A stretch of 64,000 nt of DNA. It comes from Neobacillus massiliamazoniensis. GTDB taxonomy: Bacteria > Bacillota > Bacilli > Bacillales > Cytobacillaceae. This document shows, in pieces, positions 33,832 to 42,845 of this stretch. Position numbers and translations under genes: made by a program. The stretch's first letter is position 1. Each line of letters opens with the position of its first letter. Below the pieces are notes generated by a model, which was given only the letters and a program-made list of their open reading frames with translations, made no database searches and had not been told where the DNA came from. The stretch spans positions 434,001-498,000 of the forward strand of contig NZ_CVRB01000003.1 of assembly GCF_001048695.1 (NCBI RefSeq), written 5' to 3'.

Positions 33832-33874
33832 AAATCCCAATCCACAGTATTAAATTGAGAGATTGGGATTTTTT
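33832..33874 (+). terminator. Intrinsic terminator
   Basis: An 11-bp perfect stem AAATCCCAATC/GATTGGGATTT followed by TTTT, downstream of the SRPBCC pseudogene. Confidence 0.75.
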
Positions 33875-33909
33875 ACTATTGTAATTTATATTAAACATAA
33901 AGATTGTAA

Positions 33910-34080
33910 ATTGAAGCGGAATATATAAACGAATCTAATTTAAGCAACAAATATAACGCGGTTAGCAATACAAGCAACGTTTTAGTGAGAACAAAACTTT
34001 TGAATGTAGATTATAAAGGATGGTTTGTGTTTCCCGATCCAAATCAAGTTTGTTTTTCTAAAAATTTACATAAAATTTAA
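33910..34080 (+). pseudogene. Unrecognised C-terminal gene fragment
   Basis: A start-less frame of about 56 codons, protein-like (SNTSNVLVRTKLLNVDYKGW and FVFPDPNQVCFSKN), ends at TAA 34080. No start or ribosome site precedes it. I do not recognise the family. Confidence 0.3.
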
Positions 34081-34146
34081 TTAATTATAAAACAAATCTG
34101 TTTTAATAAAGTAGAAATCTATATTGAAGAGTGGAGGAGGTTTCAC

Positions 34147-34590
34147 ATGGATAAAATCAAAAAGGATTTTACCTTTATTATGCACCTTATTCCTAAGGTT
34201 CTTCAGACACTATTGAATATTTCTCTCGTTTTTTTGGCAATTATTCTCTCCTTATTACTAATAAAGGAATTAATCATTTTCAGTCAAATTTTGATCGAAA
34301 AGGGCTCTGATGATTATAAACTTTTTCTTGCCAATATCCTAATCTTCTTTTTATATTTTGAGTTTATTACGATGATTGTAAAATATTTTAAAGAAGAGTA
34401 TCATTTCCCGATTCGTTATTTTATCTATATCGGCATCACGGCACTAGTACGAATCATTATTGTTGATCACGATCTTCCCGTAAATACATTGTTATATTCA
34501 CTAGCCATTTTGGTTCTTATAGTTGGGTATTTCGTTATGAATTTAACTCCTCGTGAAAGACCAGGCAGTAACTGGTTTTTTAAAAAATAA
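34147..34590 (+). CDS. psiE: PsiE-family phosphate-starvation-inducible membrane protein
   Basis: A 147-residue protein with four membrane helices. The central YFEFITMIVKYFKEEYHFPIRYFIYIGITA and IIIVDHD are typical of PsiE. In E. coli psiE is induced by phosphate starvation; its molecular function is unknown. Ribosome site GTGGAGGAGGTTTCAC before ATG 34147. Monocistronic, followed by a hairpin at 34675. Confidence 0.88.
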   Translation: MDKIKKDFTFIMHLIPKVLQTLLNISLVFLAIILSLLLIKELIIFSQILIEKGSDDYKLFLANILIFFLYFEFITMIVKYFKEEYHFPIRYFIYIGITALVRIIIVDHDLPVNTLLYSLAILVLIVGYFVMNLTPRERPGSNWFFKK

Positions 34591-34674
34591 TGTTTTTAAG
34601 ACCACCGTTTTCATTTTAATAGTTCCCTTTTGAAGTACCCGCACAGGAAAACGTACATATAAAATCAAGAATAA

Positions 34675-34714
34675 AAGCAGTGGAATTTCACAACTGAAAT
34701 CGCACTGCTTCTAA
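34675..34714 (+). terminator. psiE-side terminator-like hairpin
   Basis: AAGCAGTG pairs with CACTGCTT and inner ATTTCA with TGAAAT, a long interrupted stem. Only a weak T-tract follows. Confidence 0.5.
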
Positions 34715-34787
34715 CATTTTGTTGAACAAATATAAGCTAAAAATAGTAAAGATGCTTATCTATCTAACGGTTCAGTGTAACAAGACA

Positions 34788-34830
34788 AAAAAATAAAGCT
34801 TTGGATGTAAGATGATCTCCAAAGCTCTTT
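34788..34830 (-). terminator. Terminator of the DinB gene
   Basis: AAAGCTTTGGA pairs with TCCAAAGCTCTTT; on the minus strand the stem is followed by a T-run (AAAAAAA at 34788 on the plus strand), eight bases after the DinB stop. Confidence 0.7.
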
Positions 34831-34837
34831 CATAAAA

Positions 34838-35323
34838 TTATAATGTTTTAACCTGTTCAATTTTTAATCCGAAAATTTGAGGAGGTTCAATTTTGTTCAT
34901 TTGTAAATATGTAGAGAGTTGTCCACGATGATGGATTTCATGTTCTGGAATTGCCATAAGTATTCTCCACACACTAACTTCATGACCATGAAGGGTTAAA
35001 ACCTTTTTTGTCAACACATCGTTGCCAATTTTTAATAGACCCTCTGTTAATTTAATCTGACATTCCTCTAAATAATTAGAAATATCCTCAAGAGAAGCCC
35101 CTTTACAGGTATCATGTCCTGTGTATGTCCAGGAACCATGTTCAAATATACCAAGAAACATCAATCGAGATGATGCGATATGTCGCAATAGATCACCTGT
35201 AGAAAATTTATCTTCAGAAGGCTTCCAATCTAAAAGTTCAGTAGGTATTACTTTCACATATTGCATCGTTCGTTTATGAATACCATCTAAATATTTTACA
35301 TATTTCTTTAAATCATGAATCAT
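34838..35323 (-). CDS. DinB-family protein
   Basis: A 161-residue DinB/YfiT-type four-helix bundle. The metal-binding histidines are visible in LLRHIASSR and PEHEIHHRGQLSTYL, the standard H-xn-HxxxHxGQ layout. These proteins include mycothiol- or bacillithiol-dependent transferases and many of unknown activity; the HHRGQ pattern fits the bacillithiol-transferase type seen in Bacillus. ATG 35323 is chosen because GGGGAGTGG lies just upstream; a TTG at 35338 gives five more residues but would cover that site. It sits 84 bases after the MerR gene on the same strand. Confidence 0.87.
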   Translation of the reverse strand: MIHDLKKYVKYLDGIHKRTMQYVKVIPTELLDWKPSEDKFSTGDLLRHIASSRLMFLGIFEHGSWTYTGHDTCKGASLEDISNYLEECQIKLTEGLLKIGNDVLTKKVLTLHGHEVSVWRILMAIPEHEIHHRGQLSTYLQMNKIEPPQIFGLKIEQVKTL

Positions 35324-35407
35324 GTCGCCACTCCCCAATTTTTCTGACCTTTATTACTTATATTCCTAATATTCGGAAATTTATAACTAAACAGTTTCCC
35401 CTCGTCC

Positions 35408-36241
35408 CTAAATTTGAACTGGAACTTGAATTTCAAATGTAATCTCATTTGGTTTATCTGTGATTGTAATATCGACGTGCATAATTTGCAGCGCATCGCC
35501 GGTGATCCGATATCCGGGTTCATCAAGATATTCCATTATCTTACTCAAACTTTCGCTTCGGTTCCATAATAATTCACCGTTATAACGAATACAAGCAAAT
35601 AACCCGGCAGGAATCGTCATTTGGCACTGTTTTGGTATTTTTTCTTTATTTTTTGCCACTGCAAAAATAATGGATGGTTCTTCAAACCGTTTCGCTCTAA
35701 GATCCACTTCCTTGATGATAATGCCTAGTCTATTACTAGCCAGAATTGGTGTCTTCTCGGTGAGCATATTCTCTAACCTTATAACACCATAACTGAGTTC
35801 CAAATTACTATTTATTTTTTCATTTAAGGTAATTAATTTCCTTCTTCCTATTTCGCGGAAAAACACCGATTGAAGTTCTTTTTCTTTCGATACATGTTCC
35901 AAGTATCCAATTTTCCCCCGAATATCTTCCTCCAATTCATGTAACTCACTCAGTTTTGACACAAGTTCCGTATGCTTGGCTTTCAAAATATCCAAGGACT
36001 TATTAAAATTACGTTCATTAAAATAATCTTTAATTTCGTCTGTACTCATCCCAAGTTGCCGTAACTCTTTAATGGTCCCTAAAACTTCATATTGAAAAAT
36101 AGAATAGTAGCGATACCCCGAATCGGGATCGACAAATTGCGGTTTGAATAGGTCAATCCGATCATAGTGGCGTAAGGTCTCCGTCGTTACCCCTCGTAAG
36201 CTCGCCATTTCACCAATGGTTAATTTTTCCTTTATTTTCAG
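35408..36241 (-). CDS. MerR-family regulator with GyrI-like effector domain, likely CTG start
   Basis: A MerR regulator with an N-terminal winged helix (TIGEMASLRGVTTETLRHYD), a coiled-coil dimer helix (about 85-130) and a C-terminal effector-binding domain of the BmrR/GyrI type (FACIRYNGELLW; ITDKPNEITFEIQVPVQI). The first ATG (36208) would cut into the DNA-binding helix: the TIGE residues that every MerR needs lie upstream of it. The in-frame CTG at 36241 sits six bases after AGGGAGGG and restores the full domain (277 residues). It is divergent from the APC/aldehyde/alcohol dehydrogenase operon and probably controls it. Confidence 0.8.
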   Translation of the reverse strand: MKIKEKLTIGEMASLRGVTTETLRHYDRIDLFKPQFVDPDSGYRYYSIFQYEVLGTIKELRQLGMSTDEIKDYFNERNFNKSLDILKAKHTELVSKLSELHELEEDIRGKIGYLEHVSKEKELQSVFFREIGRRKLITLNEKINSNLELSYGVIRLENMLTEKTPILASNRLGIIIKEVDLRAKRFEEPSIIFAVAKNKEKIPKQCQMTIPAGLFACIRYNGELLWNRSESLSKIMEYLDEPGYRITGDALQIMHVDITITDKPNEITFEIQVPVQI

Positions 36242-36368
36242 TGAAATCCCTCCCTAAAAAATATAATACACCTATTGACCTTTGTGTTACAACAAGGTTT
36301 ACAATAAAAATACCAAATCTTCTAAATCATCTAAGAATTAAAACTATTAACTAGTTGGGAGTTGAGTT

Positions 36369-37757
36369 ATGGAAAAGAAAGCGCTTGCAAGAACACTGAC
36401 TTTAGCACAGGTTGTCTTTTTAGGGATTGCATGGAATAACCCCATGGTGTTTTTTAATACCTATGGAATCGCTGCCGTAACCTCAAAAGGTGTAATTACG
36501 ACTGCGTACCTTATCGCTTTTCTCGCAATACTTTTTACAGCTCTTAGCTATGGCAAGATGGCGAAAGCGTACCCGATCTCAGGTTCAGCTTATACGTTTG
36601 CACAGAAATCTATTAATTCTGAGGTTGGATTCCTTGTCGGATGGACGATTATGCTAGATTATATCTTAACACCTATGGTTACGTGCTTGATGTCTACCGT
36701 TTTTTTACATGCGGTACTTCCGGGAATCCCGCATTATGTGTGGGTAATTGTGTTGACTGCTAGCATAGTGGCACCGAGTATACTAGGTGTCGAGATATCC
36801 GCTTTAGCTAGTAAAATTTTTGTTATTGCTCAAGTCATTTTTGTTTGCCTTTTCTGGATTTTAACCTTCAAAAGTTTATCAGAAGGAGTAGGGACGGGTA
36901 GTCTCTTCTCAATTAAGCCATTGTTTGATGCAAATGTTTCCATGTCCGTCATCTTGGCAGGTGCTACTATTCTCTGTTTTAGTTTCCTTGGTTTTGACTC
37001 ACTCACTACGTTATCAGAGGAAACAATCAATCCCGAAAAAACGATTCCAAAAGCGATTATGATTATGTTATTGATTATTGGAGTTTTATATATTGGCTCT
37101 TCCTACTTAGCACAATTGGTGCATCCGGGGATTTCATTCAAAAATCCTGATTCTGCAGCCCTTGAAATATCTTTACTTATCGGAGGAAATTTATTTAAAT
37201 CCATTTTTATTACAGCAGTGATTATTGGTAACTTCTCTTCTGGAATCGCTTCCATCACAAGCGCTTCGCGGGTGTTATATGCGATGGGAAGAGATTCCGT
37301 ATTACCAAAAAATATATTTGGATATATTCATCCTAAATTTAAAACACCATCACTTGGCATCATTGTGATAGGCGTAGTTTCTTTACTCGCAATTCTATTA
37401 ACCCTAGAACAAGTTATTAAGTTTATCAATTTTGGAGCGCTAATTGCCTTCACATCTGTAAATCTGTCTGTTATCGCCCATTATTTTATCAGAAATCACA
37501 AGCGTTCTTTTATGGATTGCATTCGGTACCTATTATTACCACTCATTGGCGCAGCGTTTACGATGTGGTTATGGTCGAATTTAGAAATGGAGGCGTTGAT
37601 TCTCGGGGGCATCTGGATGGCATGCGGCTTGACTTATCTCGTCTATATGACGAAATGGTTCCGCAAACCACTTCCTGAGTTTCATTTTGATAAAGAAATG
37701 ATTCTAGAAAATGTCCAAGACATTGATCAAGAGGTTATCCCTCAACAAGTAACGTAA
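36369..37757 (+). CDS. APC-family amino acid/amine permease
   Basis: A 462-residue, 12-helix transporter of the amino acid-polyamine-organocation superfamily. Near the N-terminus it has FLGIAWNNPMVFFNTYGI in the helix 1 position and GKMAKAYPISGSAYTFAQ at helix 2, and FLGFDSLTTLSEET in helix 6, all APC hallmarks. It is most like the putrescine/aminobutyrate type importers (inferred from the adjacent dehydrogenases). ATG 36369 follows GTTGGGAGTTGAGTT. First gene of a three-gene operon divergent from the MerR regulator. Confidence 0.9.
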   Translation: MEKKALARTLTLAQVVFLGIAWNNPMVFFNTYGIAAVTSKGVITTAYLIAFLAILFTALSYGKMAKAYPISGSAYTFAQKSINSEVGFLVGWTIMLDYILTPMVTCLMSTVFLHAVLPGIPHYVWVIVLTASIVAPSILGVEISALASKIFVIAQVIFVCLFWILTFKSLSEGVGTGSLFSIKPLFDANVSMSVILAGATILCFSFLGFDSLTTLSEETINPEKTIPKAIMIMLLIIGVLYIGSSYLAQLVHPGISFKNPDSAALEISLLIGGNLFKSIFITAVIIGNFSSGIASITSASRVLYAMGRDSVLPKNIFGYIHPKFKTPSLGIIVIGVVSLLAILLTLEQVIKFINFGALIAFTSVNLSVIAHYFIRNHKRSFMDCIRYLLLPLIGAAFTMWLWSNLEMEALILGGIWMACGLTYLVYMTKWFRKPLPEFHFDKEMILENVQDIDQEVIPQQVT

Positions 37758-37783
37758 AAATAACATATTGGAGGTTTGTCAAA

Positions 37784-39256
37784 ATGTTGAAGTTGAAAAT
37801 GTTTATTAATGGTGAATGGATGGATTCATTAAGTGGAGAAAAGAGTCATGTTGTAAATCCTGCAAACGGTAAAATCACGGCTGAGGCTCCGCGGGGAAGT
37901 AGAGAAGAAGCCCAAATGGCGATTAATGCAGCACGAACAGCTTTTGACTCCGGAATTTGGTCAGACTTACCGGCAGCTGAACGTGCATCCTATTTATTTA
38001 AAATTGCAGATAAGATTGAAGAAAAGGCAGATGAGCTTAGCAAACTCGAAACAAAGAATACAGGAAAACCACTTAAAGAATCAGAGTTTGATATTGCAGA
38101 TACCGTGAATTGTTTTCGCTACTATGCAGGGTTAGTGACAAAGCCAAATGGTCAAACCTATCCTGTTGCCGATCCCGTTCAGGCCATTGTTGTTCGCGAA
38201 CCTGTCGGTGTATGCGGATTAATCGCTCCATGGAATTTTCCATTGTTGACGGGAGCTTGGAAAATAGCTCCTGCGCTTGCTGCGGGAAATACGCTTGTAT
38301 TTAAACCCGCTGAAATCACTCCGGTCACCACTTACAAATTATTTGAGATCATGGAAGAAGTGGGCATACCAGCGGGTGTTGCAAACCTAGTTTTGGGAGG
38401 TGGTTCAACAGTAGGAAATGAAATAGCGGAAAGCCAAAAGGTGGATTTGATTTCTTTTACAGGTAGTACAGAAACGGGTAGAAGAATCATGAATTCAGCA
38501 ACAGGAAATATTAAAAACCTTTCCCTCGAACTAGGCGGCAAGTCACCTAACATCGTTTTTGCCGATGCCGACTTTGAGACTGCAGTGGATTATGCTTTGA
38601 ATGGGATTTTTATGAATGCCGGCCAAGTATGTAATGCGGGATCCCGTTTACTGTTAGAAGAGAGCATTCATGATAAGTTCGTTGCTAGATTGGTAGAGAG
38701 AGCGAAAAAGATTCAGGTTGGCCCTGGGGATGATTCGTCTACAGAGATGGGTCCGCAAGTAAGTGAGGGGCATATGAATCAGGTGCTCGAATACATTCAG
38801 ATTGGCTTGAACGAAGGAGCGAAATTAGCATGCGGCGGTAACCGCATCACTAGCAACGGGTTTGAAAATGGTTACTATATAGAGCCAACGATTTTTGTTG
38901 ACACCAAACCTGACATGAGAATTGTTCAGGAAGAAATTTTTGGACCAGTTCTTGTCGTTCAAAAGTTTAAAGATGAGGCGGAAGCAATCCAACTGGCAAA
39001 TGATACTGCATACGGCCTTGCTGCAGGTGTCTTTTCACAAGATGGCGCCAAAGCTTTGAGAGTTATTAAAAAAGTTAGAGCCGGAATTACGTGGGTTAAT
39101 GCTTATAACCTCGCCTATAATGAAGCACCGTGGGGAGGTTACAAGCAAAGCGGGATTGGCCGCGGGTTAGGAACCTTTGGTTTGGATACGTTCACTGAGG
39201 TAAAACAAATCAATATTAATTTAGATGTTAAGCCAACTGAATGGTTTAGCAATTAA
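37784..39256 (+). CDS. NAD-dependent aldehyde dehydrogenase (betaine/aminobutyraldehyde type)
   Basis: A 490-residue ALDH with general base E249 (LSLELGGKSP), nucleophile C283 (NAGQVCNAGSR), NAD loop FTGSTETGRR (225-234) and APWNFP at 148-153. Closest in pattern to betaine-aldehyde and 4-aminobutyraldehyde dehydrogenases. It would oxidise the aldehyde produced by the next gene or by an amine oxidase. Ribosome site TTGGAGGTTTGTCAAA. It begins 26 bases after the permease. Confidence 0.92.
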   Translation: MLKLKMFINGEWMDSLSGEKSHVVNPANGKITAEAPRGSREEAQMAINAARTAFDSGIWSDLPAAERASYLFKIADKIEEKADELSKLETKNTGKPLKESEFDIADTVNCFRYYAGLVTKPNGQTYPVADPVQAIVVREPVGVCGLIAPWNFPLLTGAWKIAPALAAGNTLVFKPAEITPVTTYKLFEIMEEVGIPAGVANLVLGGGSTVGNEIAESQKVDLISFTGSTETGRRIMNSATGNIKNLSLELGGKSPNIVFADADFETAVDYALNGIFMNAGQVCNAGSRLLLEESIHDKFVARLVERAKKIQVGPGDDSSTEMGPQVSEGHMNQVLEYIQIGLNEGAKLACGGNRITSNGFENGYYIEPTIFVDTKPDMRIVQEEIFGPVLVVQKFKDEAEAIQLANDTAYGLAAGVFSQDGAKALRVIKKVRAGITWVNAYNLAYNEAPWGGYKQSGIGRGLGTFGLDTFTEVKQININLDVKPTEWFSN

Positions 39257-39319
39257 ATGAATTGAGGAAACATCAATATTAAATTTGAAATATTACAAAA
39301 ATAAAGGAGGAAAAATATT

Positions 39320-40504
39320 ATGTTATGGGATTTTCATTTTAATCTGCCTTCGTCTATTGAATTTGGGAATGGAAAGGTAAAGAATATTGGGAAAAGGGCT
39401 AAAGAATTAGGTGGAAATAAAGCCCTTATTTTTACCGATAAAGGACTTGCACAAACAGGAATTTTGGACAAAATTACACAGTCATTAGATCAAGAAGGTG
39501 TCAACTATATTGTTTATGATGAAGTATCACCTAATCCAAAAGATGTAGATTGCGAGAGTGCTTATCAAAGGTTTAAAGACGAGAACATCGATCTTTTAAT
39601 TGGTCTCGGCGGCGGAAGTTCAATGGATACAGCTAAAGCAATTGGGACACTTTTAACACATGGAGGGGAGCTAAGAGAACGTTACGGCGTAAATTTACTA
39701 GAACAGGAAATTCCACCACTAATTTGTATTCCAACAACATCAGGTACCGGAAGTGAGGTTACAAGAGGTTCTGTCATTACCGATACCGTGACGAAACAGA
39801 AGGAGGCGATACTAGATTTGAAAATCGCTCCTAAACTGGCACTTGTCGATCCTGAATTGACGTTAACATTGCCTAAATCGATTACAGCAGCTACAGGAAT
39901 GGATGCACTCACTCATGCAATCGAAGCTTATACTTGCAAAGTTGCTAATCCACTTTCAGATGCTTTGGGACTATATGCCATTGAATTAATAGCTAAGTAC
40001 CTTCCATTGGCAGTAGAAAATGGTCAGGATTTAGAGGCTAGGAAAAATATGCTTTTGGGCAGTTTAGTTGCAGGTGTCGCCTTTGATAATACGGATCTTG
40101 GGGCTGTACATGCGATGGCCGAACCACTTGGAGGACTCTATGATACCCCACATGGAGTGGCGAATTCTATTTTTCTTCCACATGTATTTGAATTTAATAT
40201 TCCTTCAAATCCAGAAAAGCACGCCAAGGTAGCAATCAAACTTGGGGCAAATCCTGAAGGAAAAACAATTGAAGAAACGGCGTACGAAGGTGTTGTGCTG
40301 TTAAAAGAACTGGCAACTAAAATCGGCATTCCTAGCTTCCGAGATTTAGGCAATGTAAATCCAGAAGACTTCTCTTTCCTAGCCGAAGGAGCCTATAAAC
40401 ATTTGTGTACGCAGGCGAATTCAAGAGATTTAACAAAAGAAGACTATCTGAATTTATTTCAAAAGACTTATGAGGTAAAAAACACCACTTTAATTGAAAA
40501 TTAA
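39320..40504 (+). CDS. Iron-containing (group III) alcohol dehydrogenase
   Basis: A 394-residue Fe-dependent alcohol dehydrogenase. The NAD loop is LIGLGGGSSMDTAK (from about 93), and metal ligands lie in GMDALTHAIEAY, AVHAMAEPLGG and YDTPHGVANS (D, H, H, H). The ALDH plus Fe-ADH pair parallels the B. subtilis gbsA-gbsB choline operon, but the APC permease and MerR-type regulator differ from that system, so an amino alcohol or diol substrate is more likely (inferred). Ribosome site AAAGGAGGAAAAATATT. Confidence 0.92.
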   Translation: MLWDFHFNLPSSIEFGNGKVKNIGKRAKELGGNKALIFTDKGLAQTGILDKITQSLDQEGVNYIVYDEVSPNPKDVDCESAYQRFKDENIDLLIGLGGGSSMDTAKAIGTLLTHGGELRERYGVNLLEQEIPPLICIPTTSGTGSEVTRGSVITDTVTKQKEAILDLKIAPKLALVDPELTLTLPKSITAATGMDALTHAIEAYTCKVANPLSDALGLYAIELIAKYLPLAVENGQDLEARKNMLLGSLVAGVAFDNTDLGAVHAMAEPLGGLYDTPHGVANSIFLPHVFEFNIPSNPEKHAKVAIKLGANPEGKTIEETAYEGVVLLKELATKIGIPSFRDLGNVNPEDFSFLAEGAYKHLCTQANSRDLTKEDYLNLFQKTYEVKNTTLIEN

Positions 40505-40519
40505 TTGTTTAAAAGAAAA

Positions 40520-40681
40520 ATGGGACTTAAGGAAGTGCTGGAGCTAATTCCTGCGGGCGAAAAATATTATGTAACGGGTGATATTGATGGAATCGATCCG
40601 TCAATCGATCCTGGAAAGGGAAAGGAAAAGAAAAAGAAGAAATGCTTTCTTAACTGGGATTGGTTCCTACGGGACGAATGA
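40520..40681 (+). pseudogene. Ureohydrolase (agmatinase/arginase family) fragment
   Basis: A 53-codon frame reads MGLKEVLELIPAGEKYYVTG then DIDGIDPSIDPGKGK, which is the ureohydrolase metal motif (SFDIDGIDPSIAPGTG) with flanks, then turns into a Lys-rich tail. Most of the gene on both sides is gone. It lies 15 bases after the alcohol dehydrogenase, so a guanidine-cleaving enzyme may once have been part of this operon. Confidence 0.65.
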
Positions 40682-40691
40682 ATGTTAATAA

Positions 40692-40728
40692 AAAGAGAGG
40701 TACGCAAAGCGTTCCTCTCCTTATTTTG
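40692..40728 (+). terminator. Terminator of the APC/ALDH/ADH operon
   Basis: GAGAGGTACGC pairs with GCGTTCCTCTC (one mismatch), loop AAA, followed by CTTATTTT. Confidence 0.7.
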
Positions 40729-40806
40729 TAATAAACAATTTTTTACTAATATATGAAACTTCTTTGAGTCGTTAATCGTTATAGCAACAGAAAAAGGGGT
40801 GAAGAA

Positions 40807-40884
40807 ATGTCTGTTAAAAATCGTAAGGATAAAAATCTTCATATTGTTGATCATGATGTTTGGTTAAGAACTAATTATGAATGA
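40807..40884 (+). CDS. 25-residue hypothetical peptide
   Basis: ATG 40807 with AAAAGGGGTGAAGAA upstream encodes MSVKNRKDKNLHIVDHDVWL and five more residues to TGA. It is charged and soluble. It could be a tiny spore-associated protein or a gene stub; nothing else supports it. Confidence 0.3.
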   Translation: MSVKNRKDKNLHIVDHDVWLRTNYE

Positions 40885-41023
40885 ATATGGTGATAAGCTA
40901 ATGAAATTAGCCTATGTTTATCGATTCTATTTACAAAAATAGGTATTAAACTAGTCCACTCAGTTAAAAGTTCACATAGACTAATGATGTAACAAGACAT
41001 ATTCACATGGAGGTCACTTAACG

Positions 41024-41464
41024 ATGAAAAGGAATATTTCACCATCAAATATGATGCCAAATATGCCAAATATGCCAAATATGCCAAATATGCCAAATAT
41101 GATGCCAAATTTAATGCCGAATCAGATAGCACCTATAAAACCCTTACCAGTTCCTGTACAACCAATGCCAGCGCCTTACGTTCCACCACAACAATGTCCG
41201 CAATATTGCCCGCCGCAAGTATTTCCAACTCAGTATGATCCACCACTATTTTCACCAGGACAACAATTTGTAAAAACAAATCTGTCTAACGAAATAGTGA
41301 CACATATTCACCCTTCTCATACCACTACAGTCAACCAGCATATGATTCATCATCAGCATCATTTCCCACACACAGAATCCTGTGTAAATGAATGCTGTGA
41401 AACACATACGATGTGCGGAGTGCCATACAACCCTTGTTGTCCGCCAACACCATTTGGATTTTAG
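41024..41464 (+). CDS. CotD-family inner spore coat protein
   Basis: A 146-residue coat protein. The CotD core spans about residues 80-131: SNEIVTHIHPSHTTTVNQH, then HHQHHFPHTESC, rich in His, with a Cys-rich tail (CVNECCETHTMCGVPYNPCC). The N-terminus carries a tandem MPN tripeptide array (residues 11-26) made from repeated ATGCCAAAT units, and then a Pro-rich segment. CotD proteins sit in the inner coat and are made under SigK control with GerE. Ribosome site ATGGAGGTCACTTAACG. It is longer than B. subtilis CotD because of the N-terminal extension. Confidence 0.88.
   Translation: MKRNISPSNMMPNMPNMPNMPNMPNMMPNLMPNQIAPIKPLPVPVQPMPAPYVPPQQCPQYCPPQVFPTQYDPPLFSPGQQFVKTNLSNEIVTHIHPSHTTTVNQHMIHHQHHFPHTESCVNECCETHTMCGVPYNPCCPPTPFGF
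41040..41112 (+). repeat. In-frame ATGCCAAAT tandem repeat in the cotD-like gene
   Basis: Nine-base units ATGCCAAAT are repeated about five times with near-perfect identity, flanked by ATGATGCCAAAT variants. Each unit encodes Met-Pro-Asn. Length changes by slippage would stay in frame. Confidence 0.85.
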
Positions 41465-41537
41465 CCATTAGACCCATTAGGGAGCAAATTCTAAACAATG
41501 TCATATACTGTGAATGTTCCTTGATATATCTTCTCCT

Positions 41538-41560
41538 AAGGTACCTTATGGGTACCTCTT
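41538..41560. terminator. Possible terminator after the cotD-like gene
   Basis: AGGTACCTTATGGGTACCT is a short hairpin followed by CTTTC, 75 bases after the cotD-like stop. Confidence 0.4.
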
Positions 41561-41705
41561 TCATTGAAAATAAATAGATTGTACTTTTTTCCTATTTTTT
41601 AGTCTAAGAATCAGCTATTATTCGAACTAAGCACAAATATATTATTAATAAAATTATTTTATTGTACTTTTTAAAAACGCACGTTGAAGTCACCGGAACT
41701 AAGGA

Positions 41706-42182
41706 CTAATCAATATTTTTGGACGATACCTCTGTATCTTCATTTGGTAATGGAATGGAGGGGTCATCAAATGAATTGAGGTGTTCTTTTTTCACAATTG
41801 ATTGATCCGTTTCATTAAATATTGAGTTGAAATGTGGTATTAGTTCTAAAAGTGTGTCAATGGATATAGGGGATTCATTTTTTTGCGACAATGGATCTTG
41901 TTTATATTGTAGTAATGCAGACAAGCTTTCATTCAAAATTGTGTCTAAAAATTCAGGAAGAATGATAAAACTTTCAGATTCTGATTTATTGAGCATATTG
42001 TTAACCTTATTTTGTAATGATTCAACACCTTCATTTATTATTAAGGCAAAAAACTCACTCTCTGAAGAAATATTACTAAACTCATCGTGATTTTTTAAAT
42101 CATTCACAAATCTTACAAAGTTACTTTTTTCATCCTCGTTAAATTCTAATGTAAAACCTATGGGGCTTTCTTTATATTCCAT
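41706..42182 (-). CDS. Hypothetical acidic helical protein
   Basis: A 158-residue acidic, Ser/Asn/Glu-rich protein without signal or membrane helix. Not recognised. It has amphipathic helical stretches (NEDEKSNFVRFVNDLKNH; LINEGVESLQNKVNNMLN) and a low-complexity C-terminal tail. ATG 42182 is chosen because GAAAGGAGAACCAAAA lies just upstream; the frame extends 31 codons further without support. Monocistronic on the minus strand. Confidence 0.6.
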   Translation of the reverse strand: MEYKESPIGFTLEFNEDEKSNFVRFVNDLKNHDEFSNISSESEFFALIINEGVESLQNKVNNMLNKSESESFIILPEFLDTILNESLSALLQYKQDPLSQKNESPISIDTLLELIPHFNSIFNETDQSIVKKEHLNSFDDPSIPLPNEDTEVSSKNID

Positions 42183-42380
42183 TTTTGGTTCTCCTTTCAA
42201 AGTAGGCATTAACCTGGTTTCATGATTAATATATTTTGTTTTGGTTAAATTGTTCTTAAATTTGAAACGTTCCATAAAAAAGGTTCTTTGTAAATTTATT
42301 AATAATGTGCATTACTTCAAAGTAAAATCAAAAAGATCAATGATTCATATAATATTGAAAATGTAGCTTGAGGTGAAGAG

Positions 42381-42845
42381 ATGGGATTAAAGATCGAAAA
42401 AACAAAAATAAATGAAGTGCATGAGTTATTAGCCATTCAAAAAAAAGCTTTTCGTCCTGACTTAAAAAAATACAAGGATTACAAAACGAATCCCGCTTCA
42501 GAAGAAGTTGATTTTTTAATTTATAGAATTAATCATTCTATGCACTATACTATTTTCATTGATGGTAACATAGCTGGTGGAATTTGTATTATTAAACGAT
42601 CAGATACTCATTTCCGATTGTTCCGGATTTTCATAAGCCCTGAATATCAGAATAAAGGGTTGGGGTCGAACATTATATCAAAAATGGAGAGTACATTTCC
42701 AAAGGTGAAAACATGGAGCTTAAATACTCCAAAGGATAATCGGAGGAATCGCCATTTTTATGAAAAATTAGGTTATAAAAAAACCGGAGAAACGAAAATT
42801 AATGATCGGCTAACATTGATTGAGTATGAAAAGAATGTAACTTGA
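42381..42845 (+). CDS. GNAT family N-acetyltransferase
   Basis: A 154-residue GNAT enzyme. The acetyl-CoA loop is in RIFISPEYQNKGLGSNIISK (Q-N-K-G-L-G), and the C-terminal helix/strand is NRRNRHFYEKLGYKKTGET. The substrate is unknown. Ribosome site TGAGGTGAAGAG before ATG 42381. Stands alone between two convergent or divergent hypothetical genes. Confidence 0.85.
   Translation: MGLKIEKTKINEVHELLAIQKKAFRPDLKKYKDYKTNPASEEVDFLIYRINHSMHYTIFIDGNIAGGICIIKRSDTHFRLFRIFISPEYQNKGLGSNIISKMESTFPKVKTWSLNTPKDNRRNRHFYEKLGYKKTGETKINDRLTLIEYEKNVT

Noticed and set aside
41040..41112. Possible CRISPR-like repeats
   Set aside because: The units are contiguous 9-mers without spacers, in frame in a coat protein gene. 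No cas genes occur in the window.
40875..41132. Minus-strand frame with a LAYLAYLAY stretch
   Set aside because: It is the reverse shadow of the ATGCCAAAT repeat in the cotD-like gene.
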